The notes under the pieces were generated by a model. The model was not told the DNA's origin. It did no database searches and saw only the letters and a list, made by a program, of their open reading frames with translations. Positions 1 to 6,796 of a stretch of DNA of 7,755 nucleotides are shown piece by piece. The position numbers were made by a program, and so were the translations under genes. Origin of the DNA: FEN-1297 sp964498065 (lineage in GTDB: Bacteria > Bacteroidota > Ignavibacteria > Ignavibacteriales > Ignavibacteriaceae); contig CAZCFZ010000141.1 of NCBI GenBank assembly GCA_964498065.1, forward strand, positions 1 through 7,755. Direction: 5' to 3'. Within the stretch, counting starts at the first letter, position 1. Each line of letters starts with the position of its first letter.

Positions 1-96
1 AAAGTCCCCCCTTGCTTGTCCGCCGAAATCCGTCAGCCTCAAAGACCCGGCCGCTGCCATAATTGAAGGATGAAGGCAGAGGGGATTTAGGGGGCC
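1..96. repeat. GC-rich composite intergenic repeat at left edge
   Basis: A GC-rich block in an otherwise AT-rich region with no reading frame. The outer parts are a C-run (AAGTCCCCCCTT, 3-12) and a G-rich partner (AGGGGATTTAGGGGG, 80-94). This resembles the palindromic CCCCCTAAATCCCC-type intergenic repeats I associate with Bacteroidota/Ignavibacteriota genomes. Nested inside are arms TCCGCCGAAATCC (19-31) and GGATGAAGGCAGA (68-80). They match the two arms of the compact palindrome at 2567-2595 but are separated by 36 bases instead of 3. The element may continue to the left of the window. Confidence 0.5.
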
Positions 97-1157
97 TTCC
101 TTTTACAGCTTCGCCTCCTCAGTCACAAAAACTGACTTAGAAAATAGTTAAGAGCGAAAAGAAAGCAGCGAACGGATAATAATAAATCGTATTATTAATT
201 TGATCCTCGCTGTACGGCATTCAACTTTAAGTATCTAAATTCAAACATCTGCATACACCACATCCATCCGTTAATCCCTTAATGACTAAAAATGACAATT
301 AATGAATAACTTTCTTTTCTATCTCTTTTCATCTTTTCCTCTCTCCGCCTGTGTTTTCCTTTCCCTATTCTGCCATTTATTTTCTATTTCCTTACAACCC
401 TCCCTTGGTTAATTAATAAAATTTAAATAACACAAAATGATCATACTGCTCATGATCAAATCAAAATTAAAACCGACGTAATTATTATTTAAAAAGGAAG
501 ATTGGCAACCTGATGATTTATTACCCTTAACCTTAAAGAAGAATCCCTTATAATTTCCTAAGAGCTTCAATATAATCGCGCCCCCGATAATTATTTTGAA
601 CCTGCTTCGGGAAAAGTTTCCCTTAACTTCTTACAACTTAAGTAATTTTAATCAAATATTCCAAAAAAACTTACTGAATTTTTATTCAAAAATAATTTAA
701 TTGAATTGTTAAAACCGTACATGTATTTGTAATTAAAGCCGCCTGTGAAAAAAGTTCAACGAATGTTATGATTCATGACGGATTGCTTAAACAACTGATA
801 TATAATTAAAAATTTGTTAATATTTTTCTCTTTAAATGATAATCTCATTCAACCCCTGTCTTATTCGAAGGAAAATTCCCGAATATTAAGTTGCTGCTTT
901 TTATAAATTACTTAAACAAAAATATAAGCTGCCGCATTTAAAGACTAACATTCTTTAATTGAGTATTAATTAAACTGCGAAAAAGTTACTTTGTCTTAAT
1001 AGAAATAAAACGATAGGTTAATAAGTATAAAGAAATGTGTTAAATACCGTCTGCCGAAAAACCGGTACAGCCGGAAACGCCGGATTAAAGTATTATTATC
1101 GCATTAGTTCGGATAAGTTGGAGAAAATTTCACATGCGGCTTTATAGCTCCTTTAGC
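97..1157. other. Gene-free AT-rich spacer
   Basis: About 1 kb with no open reading frame, tRNA or rRNA that I can support. Minor structure includes a small inverted repeat TCAGT/ACTGA at 119-135 and a pyrimidine-rich tract at about 310-406. There is a palindrome GGGAAAAGTTTCCC at 609-622. A stop-interrupted frame runs from 562 to 771 and could be gene debris, but I do not recognise it. A possible weak terminator for the minus-strand SDR gene lies at 1057-1074. The region looks like decayed or non-coding sequence between whatever lies to the left and the SDR gene. Confidence 0.6.
1057..1074 (-). terminator. Possible weak intrinsic terminator of the SDR gene
   Basis: Read on the minus strand, a CCGG-CTGTA-CCGG hairpin (1074 to 1062) is followed directly by five T (1061-1057), about 84 bases beyond the SDR stop codon. 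The stem is only 4 bp, though all G-C. A third CCGG at 1080-1083 allows an alternative fold. The position and T-run fit a terminator, but the short stem makes this tentative. Confidence 0.25.
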
Positions 1158-2144
1158 TTACTTTCCCTCATAAGCCTTAATAATTTCATCTATCTTTTTA
1201 TTTGCGTTATCATTTACTGTTTTTCTTTTCGGGTCTTCTTCAAACCAGTTAAGTGTGCGTTTAATACCCTGGTTAAACGGAATCACTGCTTTAAAATCCG
1301 GGACAAATGTTTTGATTTTAGTGTTGTCGAAAACCGCACATACGGATTTATCGCCTAGTAAGCCGCCCGTAAAAGATGGTTCGATTCGGCAAATAAAGTC
1401 GGAAGCAATATGAATAATATTTGCTTCAACACCTGCGGCATCGGCTATTGATTTATAAATTTGGTTCCATGTTAATACCTCATCGGAAGTAATATGGAAT
1501 GCATGCCCGACAGCCTGCTGATGGCCGAGCAGCCCTGCAAAGCCTTTTGCAAAATCCTCTGCATGTGTAACCGTCCATAATGTTGTGCCGTCTCCGTGCA
1601 CGATAATTTTCTTGCCTTTTAACATTCTATCTACAATTGTAAATCCGTTAGCGTCATCAATTGAACTTGGTATCATTGTATCGTAAGTATGTGAAGGCCT
1701 GACGATTGTAGCCGGAAAGTTATTATTACGGTAAGCCTCATTTAGCTTTTCTTCACAGGTAATCTTATTTCGTGAATATTCCCAGTATGGATTATACAGC
1801 GGAGTTGATTCCGTAATTACCGGGAATGTCGGCGGCTTTTGATAAGCTGATGCCGAACTGATAAAAATATATTGGCCGGTTTTACCCTGGAATAAATTTA
1901 TATCCCTTTTAATATCCGTTTCGGTAAAGGCAATCCAGTTAACTACGGCGTCCCACTTATGCTTCGATATTTCTGCCGAAATCGAATTAGGATTTGATAT
2001 ATCGCCATTGATTAATTTAGCTCCCGGAATATTTACGCCTCTTTTCCCTCTATTCAACAAGTACAGCTCAATTCCCTTTTCAATGCATAATTTGCTTACT
2101 GAAGTACTTATGTTCCCTGTTCCGCCGATAAATAATACTTTCAT
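1158..2144 (-). CDS. NAD(P)-dependent epimerase/dehydratase-like extended SDR
   Basis: This is a 328-residue Rossmann-fold oxidoreductase of the NAD-dependent epimerase/dehydratase (extended SDR) superfamily, probably cytoplasmic. The N-terminus MKVLFIGGTGNIS holds the glycine-rich nucleotide-binding motif (residues 7-13). LNRGKR (30-35) follows the second strand. SSAS (96-99) and YSRNK (Tyr123, Lys127) supply the Ser-Tyr-Lys catalytic set. RPSHTYD (149-155) and HGDGTTLWTVTHAEDF (about 183-198) are blocks typical of this subgroup, which is related to the CSP41-like atypical SDRs. The substrate cannot be told from sequence. The frame is open 25 codons further upstream to 2219. I chose the internal ATG at 2144 because the Rossmann strand begins there, AGGAAAG lies about 5 bases upstream, and a good promoter overlaps the extension. 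It appears monocistronic. Confidence 0.93.
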   Translation of the reverse strand: MKVLFIGGTGNISTSVSKLCIEKGIELYLLNRGKRGVNIPGAKLINGDISNPNSISAEISKHKWDAVVNWIAFTETDIKRDINLFQGKTGQYIFISSASAYQKPPTFPVITESTPLYNPYWEYSRNKITCEEKLNEAYRNNNFPATIVRPSHTYDTMIPSSIDDANGFTIVDRMLKGKKIIVHGDGTTLWTVTHAEDFAKGFAGLLGHQQAVGHAFHITSDEVLTWNQIYKSIADAAGVEANIIHIASDFICRIEPSFTGGLLGDKSVCAVFDNTKIKTFVPDFKAVIPFNQGIKRTLNWFEEDPKRKTVNDNANKKIDEIIKAYEGK

Positions 2145-2190
2145 AATATCTTTCCTATTTTTTTCAATAAAAATATTAAAATGATGTTTA

Positions 2191-2219
2191 AGTATAAAGT
2201 TATTGCTGTTGTTTTTCAA
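2191..2219 (-). promoter_or_regulatory. Sigma70-like promoter for the SDR gene
   Basis: On the minus strand, TTGAAA (2219-2214) and TATACT (2196-2191) are separated by exactly 17 bases. Each hexamer matches 5 of 6 consensus positions. A start near 2184 would give a leader of about 40 bases ahead of the ATG at 2144. The promoter lies inside the apparent N-terminal extension of the frame, which supports the shorter protein. Confidence 0.5.
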
Positions 2220-2377
2220 AAAAAAATTTAACTAAAAATAAAATGACGGTTTGCCTATCAAAATGTTTTATGATTAAGCTGACTTTTTTTCCCTGCTTAA
2301 AATTGATTTAATAATAATCCGAAATGGAATTGGATTAAAAAAAATGATTATTACTGCCCTTGTTCGAAATGTAATTA

Positions 2378-2600
2378 CTAATGAATTACCTTACCGCAAG
2401 CAGCGAGGTATCTTAATTGATGATTTAATCCAACGCCGCAAGCGGCGGGGAACCTGCCCGTCCGGTAAGCGGGTTTTGCCCTAATGCTCTCGCTTGCCTT
2501 TGCCAAAAGCAGCCTTTCGGCCTGTCCGCTGTACAAGATTTTGGAAGGCGGGCTACTGCAGGCAGGTCCGCCGAAGTCCAACGGACGAAGGCGGATTAAA
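2378..2600. repeat. GC-rich intergenic repeat island
   Basis: About 220 bases of clearly higher GC than the flanks, built from short palindromes. CGCCGC-AA-GCGGCG lies at 2434-2447, preceded by a related TACCGC...GCGAGGTA unit at about 2393-2410. A run containing ACCTGCCCG and CTGCAGGCAGG leads into the perfect-ended palindrome at 2567-2595. An open frame of 67 codons exists on the minus strand, but it is made of these repeats, has no ribosome site, and I do not regard it as a gene. It looks like a stack of mobile or dispersed palindromic units. Confidence 0.55.
2567..2595. repeat. 29-base palindromic unit
   Basis: TCCGCCGAAGTCC and GGACGAAGGCGGA are arms around a 3-base loop (AAC). Six outer and four inner bases pair, with a GAA/GAA internal mismatch. 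A diverged copy with split arms lies at 19-31 and 68-80. I recall very similar palindromes scattered between genes in many Bacteroidota-related genomes. Function is unknown. Confidence 0.55.
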
Positions 2601-2667
2601 AAAGCGGATGAAATGATTAGGAAATATTAATTAAAAATTTTTTAAAAAGAATTAACTGAAAAGATAT

Positions 2668-2738
2668 TTGTCAATCTGAGCGAAGTCGAAGACGGTAATT
2701 GTGAAATTGTCATGGTTCGACTCCGCTCACCACGACAA
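2668..2738. repeat. Inverted pair of GAGCGRAGTCGA dispersed repeats forming a hairpin
   Basis: The left arm (2668-2690) and right arm (2716-2738) are opposite-facing copies of one repeat (TTGTCANNNTGAGCGRAGTCGAA form). Aligned as a hairpin, 18 of 23 positions pair in blocks of 5, 6 and 7 base pairs, around a 25-base loop. A third copy occurs singly at 6797-6823. The GTCATTCTGAGCGAAGTCGAAG type of sequence is, from memory, a common intergenic repeat in Bacteroidota and relatives. The paired arrangement resembles REP/BIME organisation. Confidence 0.65.
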
Positions 2739-2913
2739 TTTAATTTCTTTTAGTAAAAATTCTTAACAAAAAATGCAAAAAACTATTTCAACGGTTTTAG
2801 ATTTAGTTTCGAACAACAGGTTATTAATATAACGCGTTGTGTGAATTAAATAATATGATTATGAAAAACTATCTTCCTATTGAAAGATAAATTGAAACAA
2901 TTCCAAAATTAAG

Positions 2914-2950
2914 AACGCCGCAGGTGCCTGCCTGCAGGTCGGGCAGGTTC
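2914..2950. repeat. Small GC-rich palindromic repeat
   Basis: A short GC-rich patch in AT-rich surroundings. CCTGCC (2927-2932) and GGCAGG (2942-2947) form a 6-bp stem over a 9-base loop. Read on the minus strand it contains GAACCTGCCCG and CCTGCAGGCAGG. Both words are also present in the larger island (about 2449-2459 and 2556-2566), so it is probably an inverted, shortened relative of that island. Confidence 0.5.
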
Positions 2951-3020
2951 AATATTAAATAGTAATTGCCTTATTCGGTTTTATATATAGTAATAACTCA
3001 CTTTACGCAAAAGGAGTAAT

Positions 3021-3040
3021 AAAAAGATAACATCTTTTTT
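3021..3040. other. AT-rich hairpin with T-runs on both strands
   Basis: AAAAAGAT and ATCTTTTT form a perfect 8-bp inverted repeat around AAC, with T-runs on either strand. It is about 60 bases upstream of the cellulase promoter. No gene ends near it, so if it acts as a terminator it would insulate the promoter rather than end a known transcript. With only one G-C pair the stem is weak and could be chance in AT-rich DNA. Confidence 0.25.
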
Positions 3041-3097
3041 GCCGGATTAATATTGGTACAACACTTGATAGTAATATTTAGATTGAGTTCGGAAATT

Positions 3098-3127
3098 TTT
3101 ACAATGTTAGCTTACAATTGGTATATT
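3098..3127 (+). promoter_or_regulatory. Sigma70-like promoter for the GH9 cellulase
   Basis: TTTACA (3098-3103) and TATATT (3122-3127) are 18 bases apart and each matches 5 of 6 consensus positions. A start near 3134 gives a leader of about 75 bases before the ATG at 3210. I saw no clear operator in the leader. The AT-rich context raises the chance of a random match. Confidence 0.4.
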
Positions 3128-3209
3128 TACAAGGCAGATCGTAGAAAAATTGTAATCATAAATATATTCATAAAACCATAAGCAGTAAAAAATTTATGAG
3201 GTTATTTAA

Positions 3210-5198
3210 ATGAAATATCGATATTTAATTTTAATAGTATTTTATGCATTAACTTCTAACTTTGCTCAAAATATAATGGTAAATCAAGTCGGTTATATAA
3301 TAAACCGGGAGAAAATAGTTTACTTTACTTCAACCGCAGATAGTTTTTATGTTACAGGGAACTCAAATGATGCGGTTCTTTTCAGCGGTAAAGTTGAAGT
3401 TTCAAAGTTAAACGATGCTGCAAGCGGGGCAAATATATATTTCGGTGATTTCTCGTCATTTAACACTTCAGGAACATTCAAAATAAAAACAAACACCGGT
3501 GATTCATCGTACTCATTTGATATATCTTTAAATCCTTTTAATGATGTTTATAATAAGTCATTAAAAGGTTTTTACTTTCAGCGATGCGGAACTCCGCTTC
3601 TTGAGTCCAATGCCGGGAAATATATACATCCGGCCTGTCATTTAAATGACGGACTATTTCATACGACTACGGGATTAAACGGTTCAAAAGATGTAACAGG
3701 CGGCTGGCATGATGCAGGGGATTACGGAAAATACATTGTTAATTCCGGAATAACAGTAGGAACTATGCTTATGGGTTATGAACAGTTCCCGGAGAATTTT
3801 AGAAATGATGATTTGAATATCCCGGAAAGCGGAAACTCAATTCCCGATCTTTTAGACGAAGTAAAATACGAGCTTAATTGGATGTTAAAGATGCAGGATT
3901 CGGACGGCGGTGTATTTTTTAAAGTTACTCCTGAAAATTTTTCCGGTTTTATAATGCCAAACACTGATAATTCGACTAGATACATTTATCAAAAATCAAC
4001 TGCTGCTACAGGTGATTTTGCAGCCGTTATGGCAATGGCCGCACGAATTTATCTTCCTTTCGATTCTGCCTTTGCATCAAAGTGTTTAAGCTCTGCTGAA
4101 AACGCATGGCAGTATCTGCAGGCAAATCCGTCTATTGTCCCTGCAGGTGGTTTTCATAATCCGTCAGGAACAGTTACCGGTGAATACGGCGACAATAATG
4201 ATTCCGACGAACGGCTATGGGCTGCCGTAGAACTTTTTAATACTACGGATAATAGTACTTATCAATCTTATTATTTAAGTAATTATCAAAGTGCAGGGAT
4301 GATTTATTATGCTATGAGCTGGGGAAATGTTACATCTTTAGCCCAAATGGAATACTTGCTCTCTCAACAGTCGGATGCAGATGCAGCAGCGAAAAACAAT
4401 ATAAAAACTTCATTAATTAATTACTGCAATCAGCTATATAATACGGCAGGTAATGACGGTTTTAATGTTACATTAAAAACTACGGATTATAATTGGGGAA
4501 GTAATGCCGTTGTTTTAAACAATGCCGTACTTTTAATAATAGGATATAAGTTGACCGGCAACATGAATTTTTATAACACGGCGCTTGAACAATTAAATTA
4601 TATATTGGGAACAAACATAAATGATTATAGTTACATCACTGATGTTGGAAGTAAATATCCGATGCATCCGCACCATCGTCCTTCAGCATCAGACGGAATA
4701 GTAGAACCTGTTCCGGGCTTAATGGCCGGAGGTCCAAATCATGATCTGCAGGATAATGTATTAAACACTTTATATAATTCTTCTACTCCGCCGGCACGCT
4801 GCTATGTTGATGATCAAGGGAGTTATGCTTCCAACGAAATTGCAATCAACTGGAATGCACCTTTGGTTTTTGCAGCAGGTTATTTCAGCGGGACAAAAAA
4901 TATTTCTGATTTAAAAAGCAAAACCGGAAGTATTCCGAATAATTTTAGATTGGGACAAAATTATCCTAATCCTTTTAATCCTCAAACGATAATACCTTAC
5001 AAGATGAAAAATTCGGGAAATGTACGGTTTACTATATACAATATTCTCGGCTGCAGAATTTTTAGTAAGACTATTCACGGAAATAGAGGCAATAACAGTT
5101 TTGTTTTTAACGGTGCCGGTCTTAACAGCGGAATATATTTTTATCAAATGAAAACAGATAATTATACTGCTTCTAAAAAAATGATTATTTTAAAATAG
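3210..5198 (+). CDS. Secreted GH9 cellulase with T9SS C-terminal sorting domain
   Basis: A 662-residue extracellular or cell-surface glycoside hydrolase of family 9, expected to cleave beta-1,4-glucans (endoglucanase-like). A Sec signal peptide (about 1-20, ending NFAQ, no lipobox Cys) is followed by a CelD-type N-terminal Ig-like domain (about 21-105, starting MVNQVGY). The catalytic domain spans about 112-560. GGWHDAGDYGKY (164-175) holds the GH9 aspartates (Asp168 and Asp171, the latter the probable base). Also conserved are GEYGD (324-328), DERLWAA (333-339) and PHHRPS (487-492). SNEIAINWNAPLVF (541-554) carries the acid, Glu543. Residues about 578-662 form the type IX sorting domain (FRLGQNYPNPFNP through GIYFYQ to KKMIILK). 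There is no carbohydrate-binding module. The start is supported by GAGG at 3198-3201, 8 bases upstream. The gene stands alone. The exact polymer specificity is not readable from sequence. Confidence 0.96.
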   Translation: MKYRYLILIVFYALTSNFAQNIMVNQVGYIINREKIVYFTSTADSFYVTGNSNDAVLFSGKVEVSKLNDAASGANIYFGDFSSFNTSGTFKIKTNTGDSSYSFDISLNPFNDVYNKSLKGFYFQRCGTPLLESNAGKYIHPACHLNDGLFHTTTGLNGSKDVTGGWHDAGDYGKYIVNSGITVGTMLMGYEQFPENFRNDDLNIPESGNSIPDLLDEVKYELNWMLKMQDSDGGVFFKVTPENFSGFIMPNTDNSTRYIYQKSTAATGDFAAVMAMAARIYLPFDSAFASKCLSSAENAWQYLQANPSIVPAGGFHNPSGTVTGEYGDNNDSDERLWAAVELFNTTDNSTYQSYYLSNYQSAGMIYYAMSWGNVTSLAQMEYLLSQQSDADAAAKNNIKTSLINYCNQLYNTAGNDGFNVTLKTTDYNWGSNAVVLNNAVLLIIGYKLTGNMNFYNTALEQLNYILGTNINDYSYITDVGSKYPMHPHHRPSASDGIVEPVPGLMAGGPNHDLQDNVLNTLYNSSTPPARCYVDDQGSYASNEIAINWNAPLVFAAGYFSGTKNISDLKSKTGSIPNNFRLGQNYPNPFNPQTIIPYKMKNSGNVRFTIYNILGCRIFSKTIHGNRGNNSFVFNGAGLNSGIYFYQMKTDNYTASKKMIILK

Positions 5199-5345
5199 AG
5201 AATTGTTTTTACCGGAATAGAAAATAAGCTGCTTTTTATATGCGGGGAACTATAAAGCAATTATAAGAAAACATGTAAAAGAGTAATTCTCATTTCATCA
5301 ATATTAATTTAATTTTTCCGGATAATTGTAAAACAATCGGCTGAG

Positions 5346-5419
5346 TGGGCGCTAGTGGATTCGAACCACTGACCTCCTGCGTGTGAAGCAGGCGCTCTAA
5401 CCAGCTGAGCCAAGCACCC
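5346..5419 (-). tRNA. tRNA-Val (anticodon CAC)
   Basis: The reverse complement folds as a complete cloverleaf. The acceptor is GGGTGCT/AGCGCCC with one G-U pair, and the D stem is GCTC/GAGC with GG in the loop. The anticodon stem is CCTGC/GCAGG around TTCACAC. The variable loop has 5 bases, and the T arm is AGTGG-TTCGAAT-CCACT. Bases 34-36 are CAC, reading the valine codon GUG, and the discriminator is A as usual for valine. The 3' CCA is not encoded and must be added by the CCA-adding enzyme. The gene lies alone on the minus strand between the cellulase and the proline dehydrogenase. Confidence 0.96.
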
Positions 5420-5443
5420 AAAAATTTATTTTATCTGTGTTCA

Positions 5444-5472
5444 AATATCATTCAAGTTTTTTCAATATTCAA
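5444..5472 (-). promoter_or_regulatory. Candidate promoter for tRNA-Val
   Basis: On the minus strand TTGAAT (5472-5467) and GATATT (5449-5444) are 17 bases apart, placing the start about 18 bases before the mature tRNA. An alternative pair, TTGAAT (5455-5450) and TAAAAT (5433-5428) with 16-base spacing, has a better -10 but would leave almost no leader. Some promoter must lie here, but which pair is used is uncertain. Confidence 0.3.
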
Positions 5473-5569
5473 GTTGCAATTGGAAAAATAATTTACTTAA
5501 ATTCCCTTCGATAAAAATTATTAGAGAATTAATTTTAATTAATATTTAAAATTTTTTGATCTTCGACAA

Positions 5570-5597
5570 TTGATATTTGTATCCTGTAATGTAGATT
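5570..5597 (+). promoter_or_regulatory. Tentative promoter for the proline dehydrogenase gene
   Basis: TTGATA (5570-5575) and TAGATT (5592-5597) with a 16-base spacer match 5 of 6 and 4 of 6 consensus bases. The start would be about 80 bases before the ATG. This is the best pair I see in the gap, but the gap is AT-rich and the match is only moderate. Confidence 0.22.
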
Positions 5598-5685
5598 AGC
5601 ATTTAACTTTCCGCTGCTTAATCTATTTTGGATGTAATTTCTTCTTAATTACTCTTAATATTTATTAATTTGGAGAAATATTCAT

Positions 5686-6612
5686 ATGGGTATTTCACGA
5701 GAACTGCTATTATGGGGCTCAAAAAATCCATGGCTGCTCAATCATGTGCCGAAATATAAATTTGTAAAGAAAGCCGTAAAGAGATTTATGCCCGGAGAAG
5801 ATTTGGATGATGCAATTACGGCGGCAAAAGACTTTCAGCAAAAAGGCATACCGACAGTCTTTACCCGTCTGGGTGAAAACATTACCGATTTGAAAGATGC
5901 CGATGAAGTTACCAATCATTACCTTGACGTGCTTGATAAAATTTCTAAAAATAATGTCGAAAGCGAAATATCCTTAAAGCTTACACAAATAGGTTTGGAT
6001 CTTTCTTTTGAAAAATCATTGGAGAATTTTAAATCGATTACTGAAAAGGCAGAATCATTAAATAATTTTACTTGGATTGATATGGAGGGAAGTCCTTATA
6101 CTTCAACAACTTTAGATTTCTATAAGCGGATTAAAGAAAATTATCAAAACTCAGGCATCTGTCTTCAAGCTTATTTAAAAAGAACTGAAAAAGATCTAAA
6201 GGATCTGTTGACAATTAAACCTTCAATCCGGCTTGTAAAAGGTGCATACAGTGAATCTAATAACATCGCTTTCGAGAAAAAAAACGATGTTGATAAAAAT
6301 TATTACAAGCTGGCGGAAATAATGCTGAATGAAATAAGGGACAACAAATTGAGAATTGCATTTGCAACGCACGACATAAATCTAATTAATAAAATTACGG
6401 AAGCAGCAGTTAAATTAAATGTACCAAAAGATAAGCTGGAATTCCAAATGCTTTACGGAATTAAGACATCCGAGCAATTAAGACTTGTTAAAGAAGGTTA
6501 CAAACTGAAAGTTTTAATCAGTTACGGATCAGCATGGTACCCCTGGTATATGCGGCGGCTGGCTGAACGTCCTGCAAACGTTGGCTTTGTAATAAGGAAT
6601 ATTTTTCAATAA
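5686..6612 (+). CDS. Proline dehydrogenase family protein (FAD-dependent; possibly hydroxyproline-oxidising)
   Basis: A 308-residue monofunctional proline dehydrogenase (Pro_dh family). This family uses FAD to oxidise L-proline to 1-pyrroline-5-carboxylate and passes electrons to the quinone pool. The length equals that of compact bacterial enzymes such as that of Thermus. The barrel motifs appear in order: SLKLTQIGLDLS (96-107), IDMEGSPYT (131-139), LQAYLKRTEKDL (160-171), RLVKGAYSE (182-190), FATHD (226-230), FQMLYGI (253-259). YPWYMRRLAERPAN (285-298) follows, with Arg290 and Arg291 as the expected substrate-carboxylate ligands. An oddity is LISYG (277-281), where PutA/PRODH1 enzymes have a Y-x-P-x-G pattern. 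Leu277 replaces the Tyr (PutA Tyr540) reported to enforce proline over hydroxyproline. The start has GGAG at 5672-5675, 10 bases upstream. The next gene encodes a HOGA1-like aldolase. The family call is firm; the substrate is open. Confidence 0.94.
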   Translation: MGISRELLLWGSKNPWLLNHVPKYKFVKKAVKRFMPGEDLDDAITAAKDFQQKGIPTVFTRLGENITDLKDADEVTNHYLDVLDKISKNNVESEISLKLTQIGLDLSFEKSLENFKSITEKAESLNNFTWIDMEGSPYTSTTLDFYKRIKENYQNSGICLQAYLKRTEKDLKDLLTIKPSIRLVKGAYSESNNIAFEKKNDVDKNYYKLAEIMLNEIRDNKLRIAFATHDINLINKITEAAVKLNVPKDKLEFQMLYGIKTSEQLRLVKEGYKLKVLISYGSAWYPWYMRRLAERPANVGFVIRNIFQ

Positions 6613-6621
6613 AATAATTAA

Positions 6622-6721
6622 AGGGCACTTCTAAAAACTATCTTTTTAATTAAATAGCACACGATAAACACGGATTAAACGGATTTTCACAGATCATTTT
6701 TGTAGTTTTTAGAAGTACCCT
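6622..6721. mobile_element. MITE-like element with 19-bp terminal inverted repeats
   Basis: The ends AGGGCACTTCTAAAAACTA (6622-6640) and the reverse complement at 6703-6721 pair at 18 of 19 positions around 62 bases. The 100-base unit encodes no protein. The interior contains CACGGATTAAACGGATT, a wording I recall from intergenic repeats in many environmental bacteria. A 9-base direct repeat, TAAAATAAT, occurs at 6610-6618 (overlapping the proline dehydrogenase stop codon) and at 6721-6729. It could be a target duplication, but the left copy is a few bases off the inverted repeat and AT-rich. The folded RNA could also protect or end the upstream transcript. Confidence 0.5.
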
Positions 6722-6774
6722 AAAATAATAAGTGGTGCCCTAATTTGTTTTTCTAATTTACGGTTCGATTTACT

Positions 6775-6783
6775 TGCTATAAC
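6775..6783 (+). promoter_or_regulatory. Candidate extended -10 promoter for the aldolase gene
   Basis: TGC-TATAAC (6775-6783) is an extended -10 with 5 of 6 core matches. The -35 region (about ATTTAC, 16 bases upstream) is weak. A start near 6790 would place the dispersed repeat at 6797-6823 in the leader, about 105 bases before the ATG. If real, the aldolase can be transcribed independently of the proline dehydrogenase. Confidence 0.28.
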
Positions 6784-6796
6784 CAATATATTAAAA

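Larger units (their letters stand above)
2220..3209. other. Gene-free intergenic region carrying repeat islands
   Basis: This gap of about 1 kb separates the divergent SDR and cellulase genes. I see no credible gene. Its contents are a GC-rich island (2378-2600), an inverted pair of dispersed repeats forming a hairpin (2668-2738), a smaller GC-rich palindrome (2914-2950), an AT-rich hairpin (3021-3040) and the cellulase promoter (3098-3127). The stretches 2220-2377 and 2739-2910 are AT-rich and featureless to my eye. Confidence 0.65.

Noticed and set aside
1134..1358. 74-codon plus-strand frame with a hydrophobic stretch
   Set aside because: It lies antisense over the 3' end of the well-supported SDR gene and has no recognisable domain. 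The SDR explains the sequence.
2145..2219. 25-codon N-terminal extension of the SDR frame
   Set aside because: It is AT-rich, precedes the Rossmann strand that normally starts the protein, and overlaps a good promoter. The ATG at 2144 has its own ribosome site.
2378..2581. 67-codon minus-strand frame
   Set aside because: It is composed of GC-rich palindromic repeats, has no ribosome site or known domain, and is the typical false frame made by such islands.
3776..3985. Minus-strand frame inside the cellulase
   Set aside because: Antisense shadow of the GH9 catalytic domain.
4911..5147. Minus-strand frame at the cellulase 3' end
   Set aside because: Antisense shadow of the T9SS sorting domain.
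5198..5291. GAGAATT / AATTCTC inverted repeat after the cellulase
   Set aside because: Only 7 AT-rich base pairs about 80 bases apart and no T-run, so not a credible terminator.
5719..5919. Minus-strand frame inside the proline dehydrogenase
   Set aside because: Antisense shadow of a conserved gene, with no independent support.
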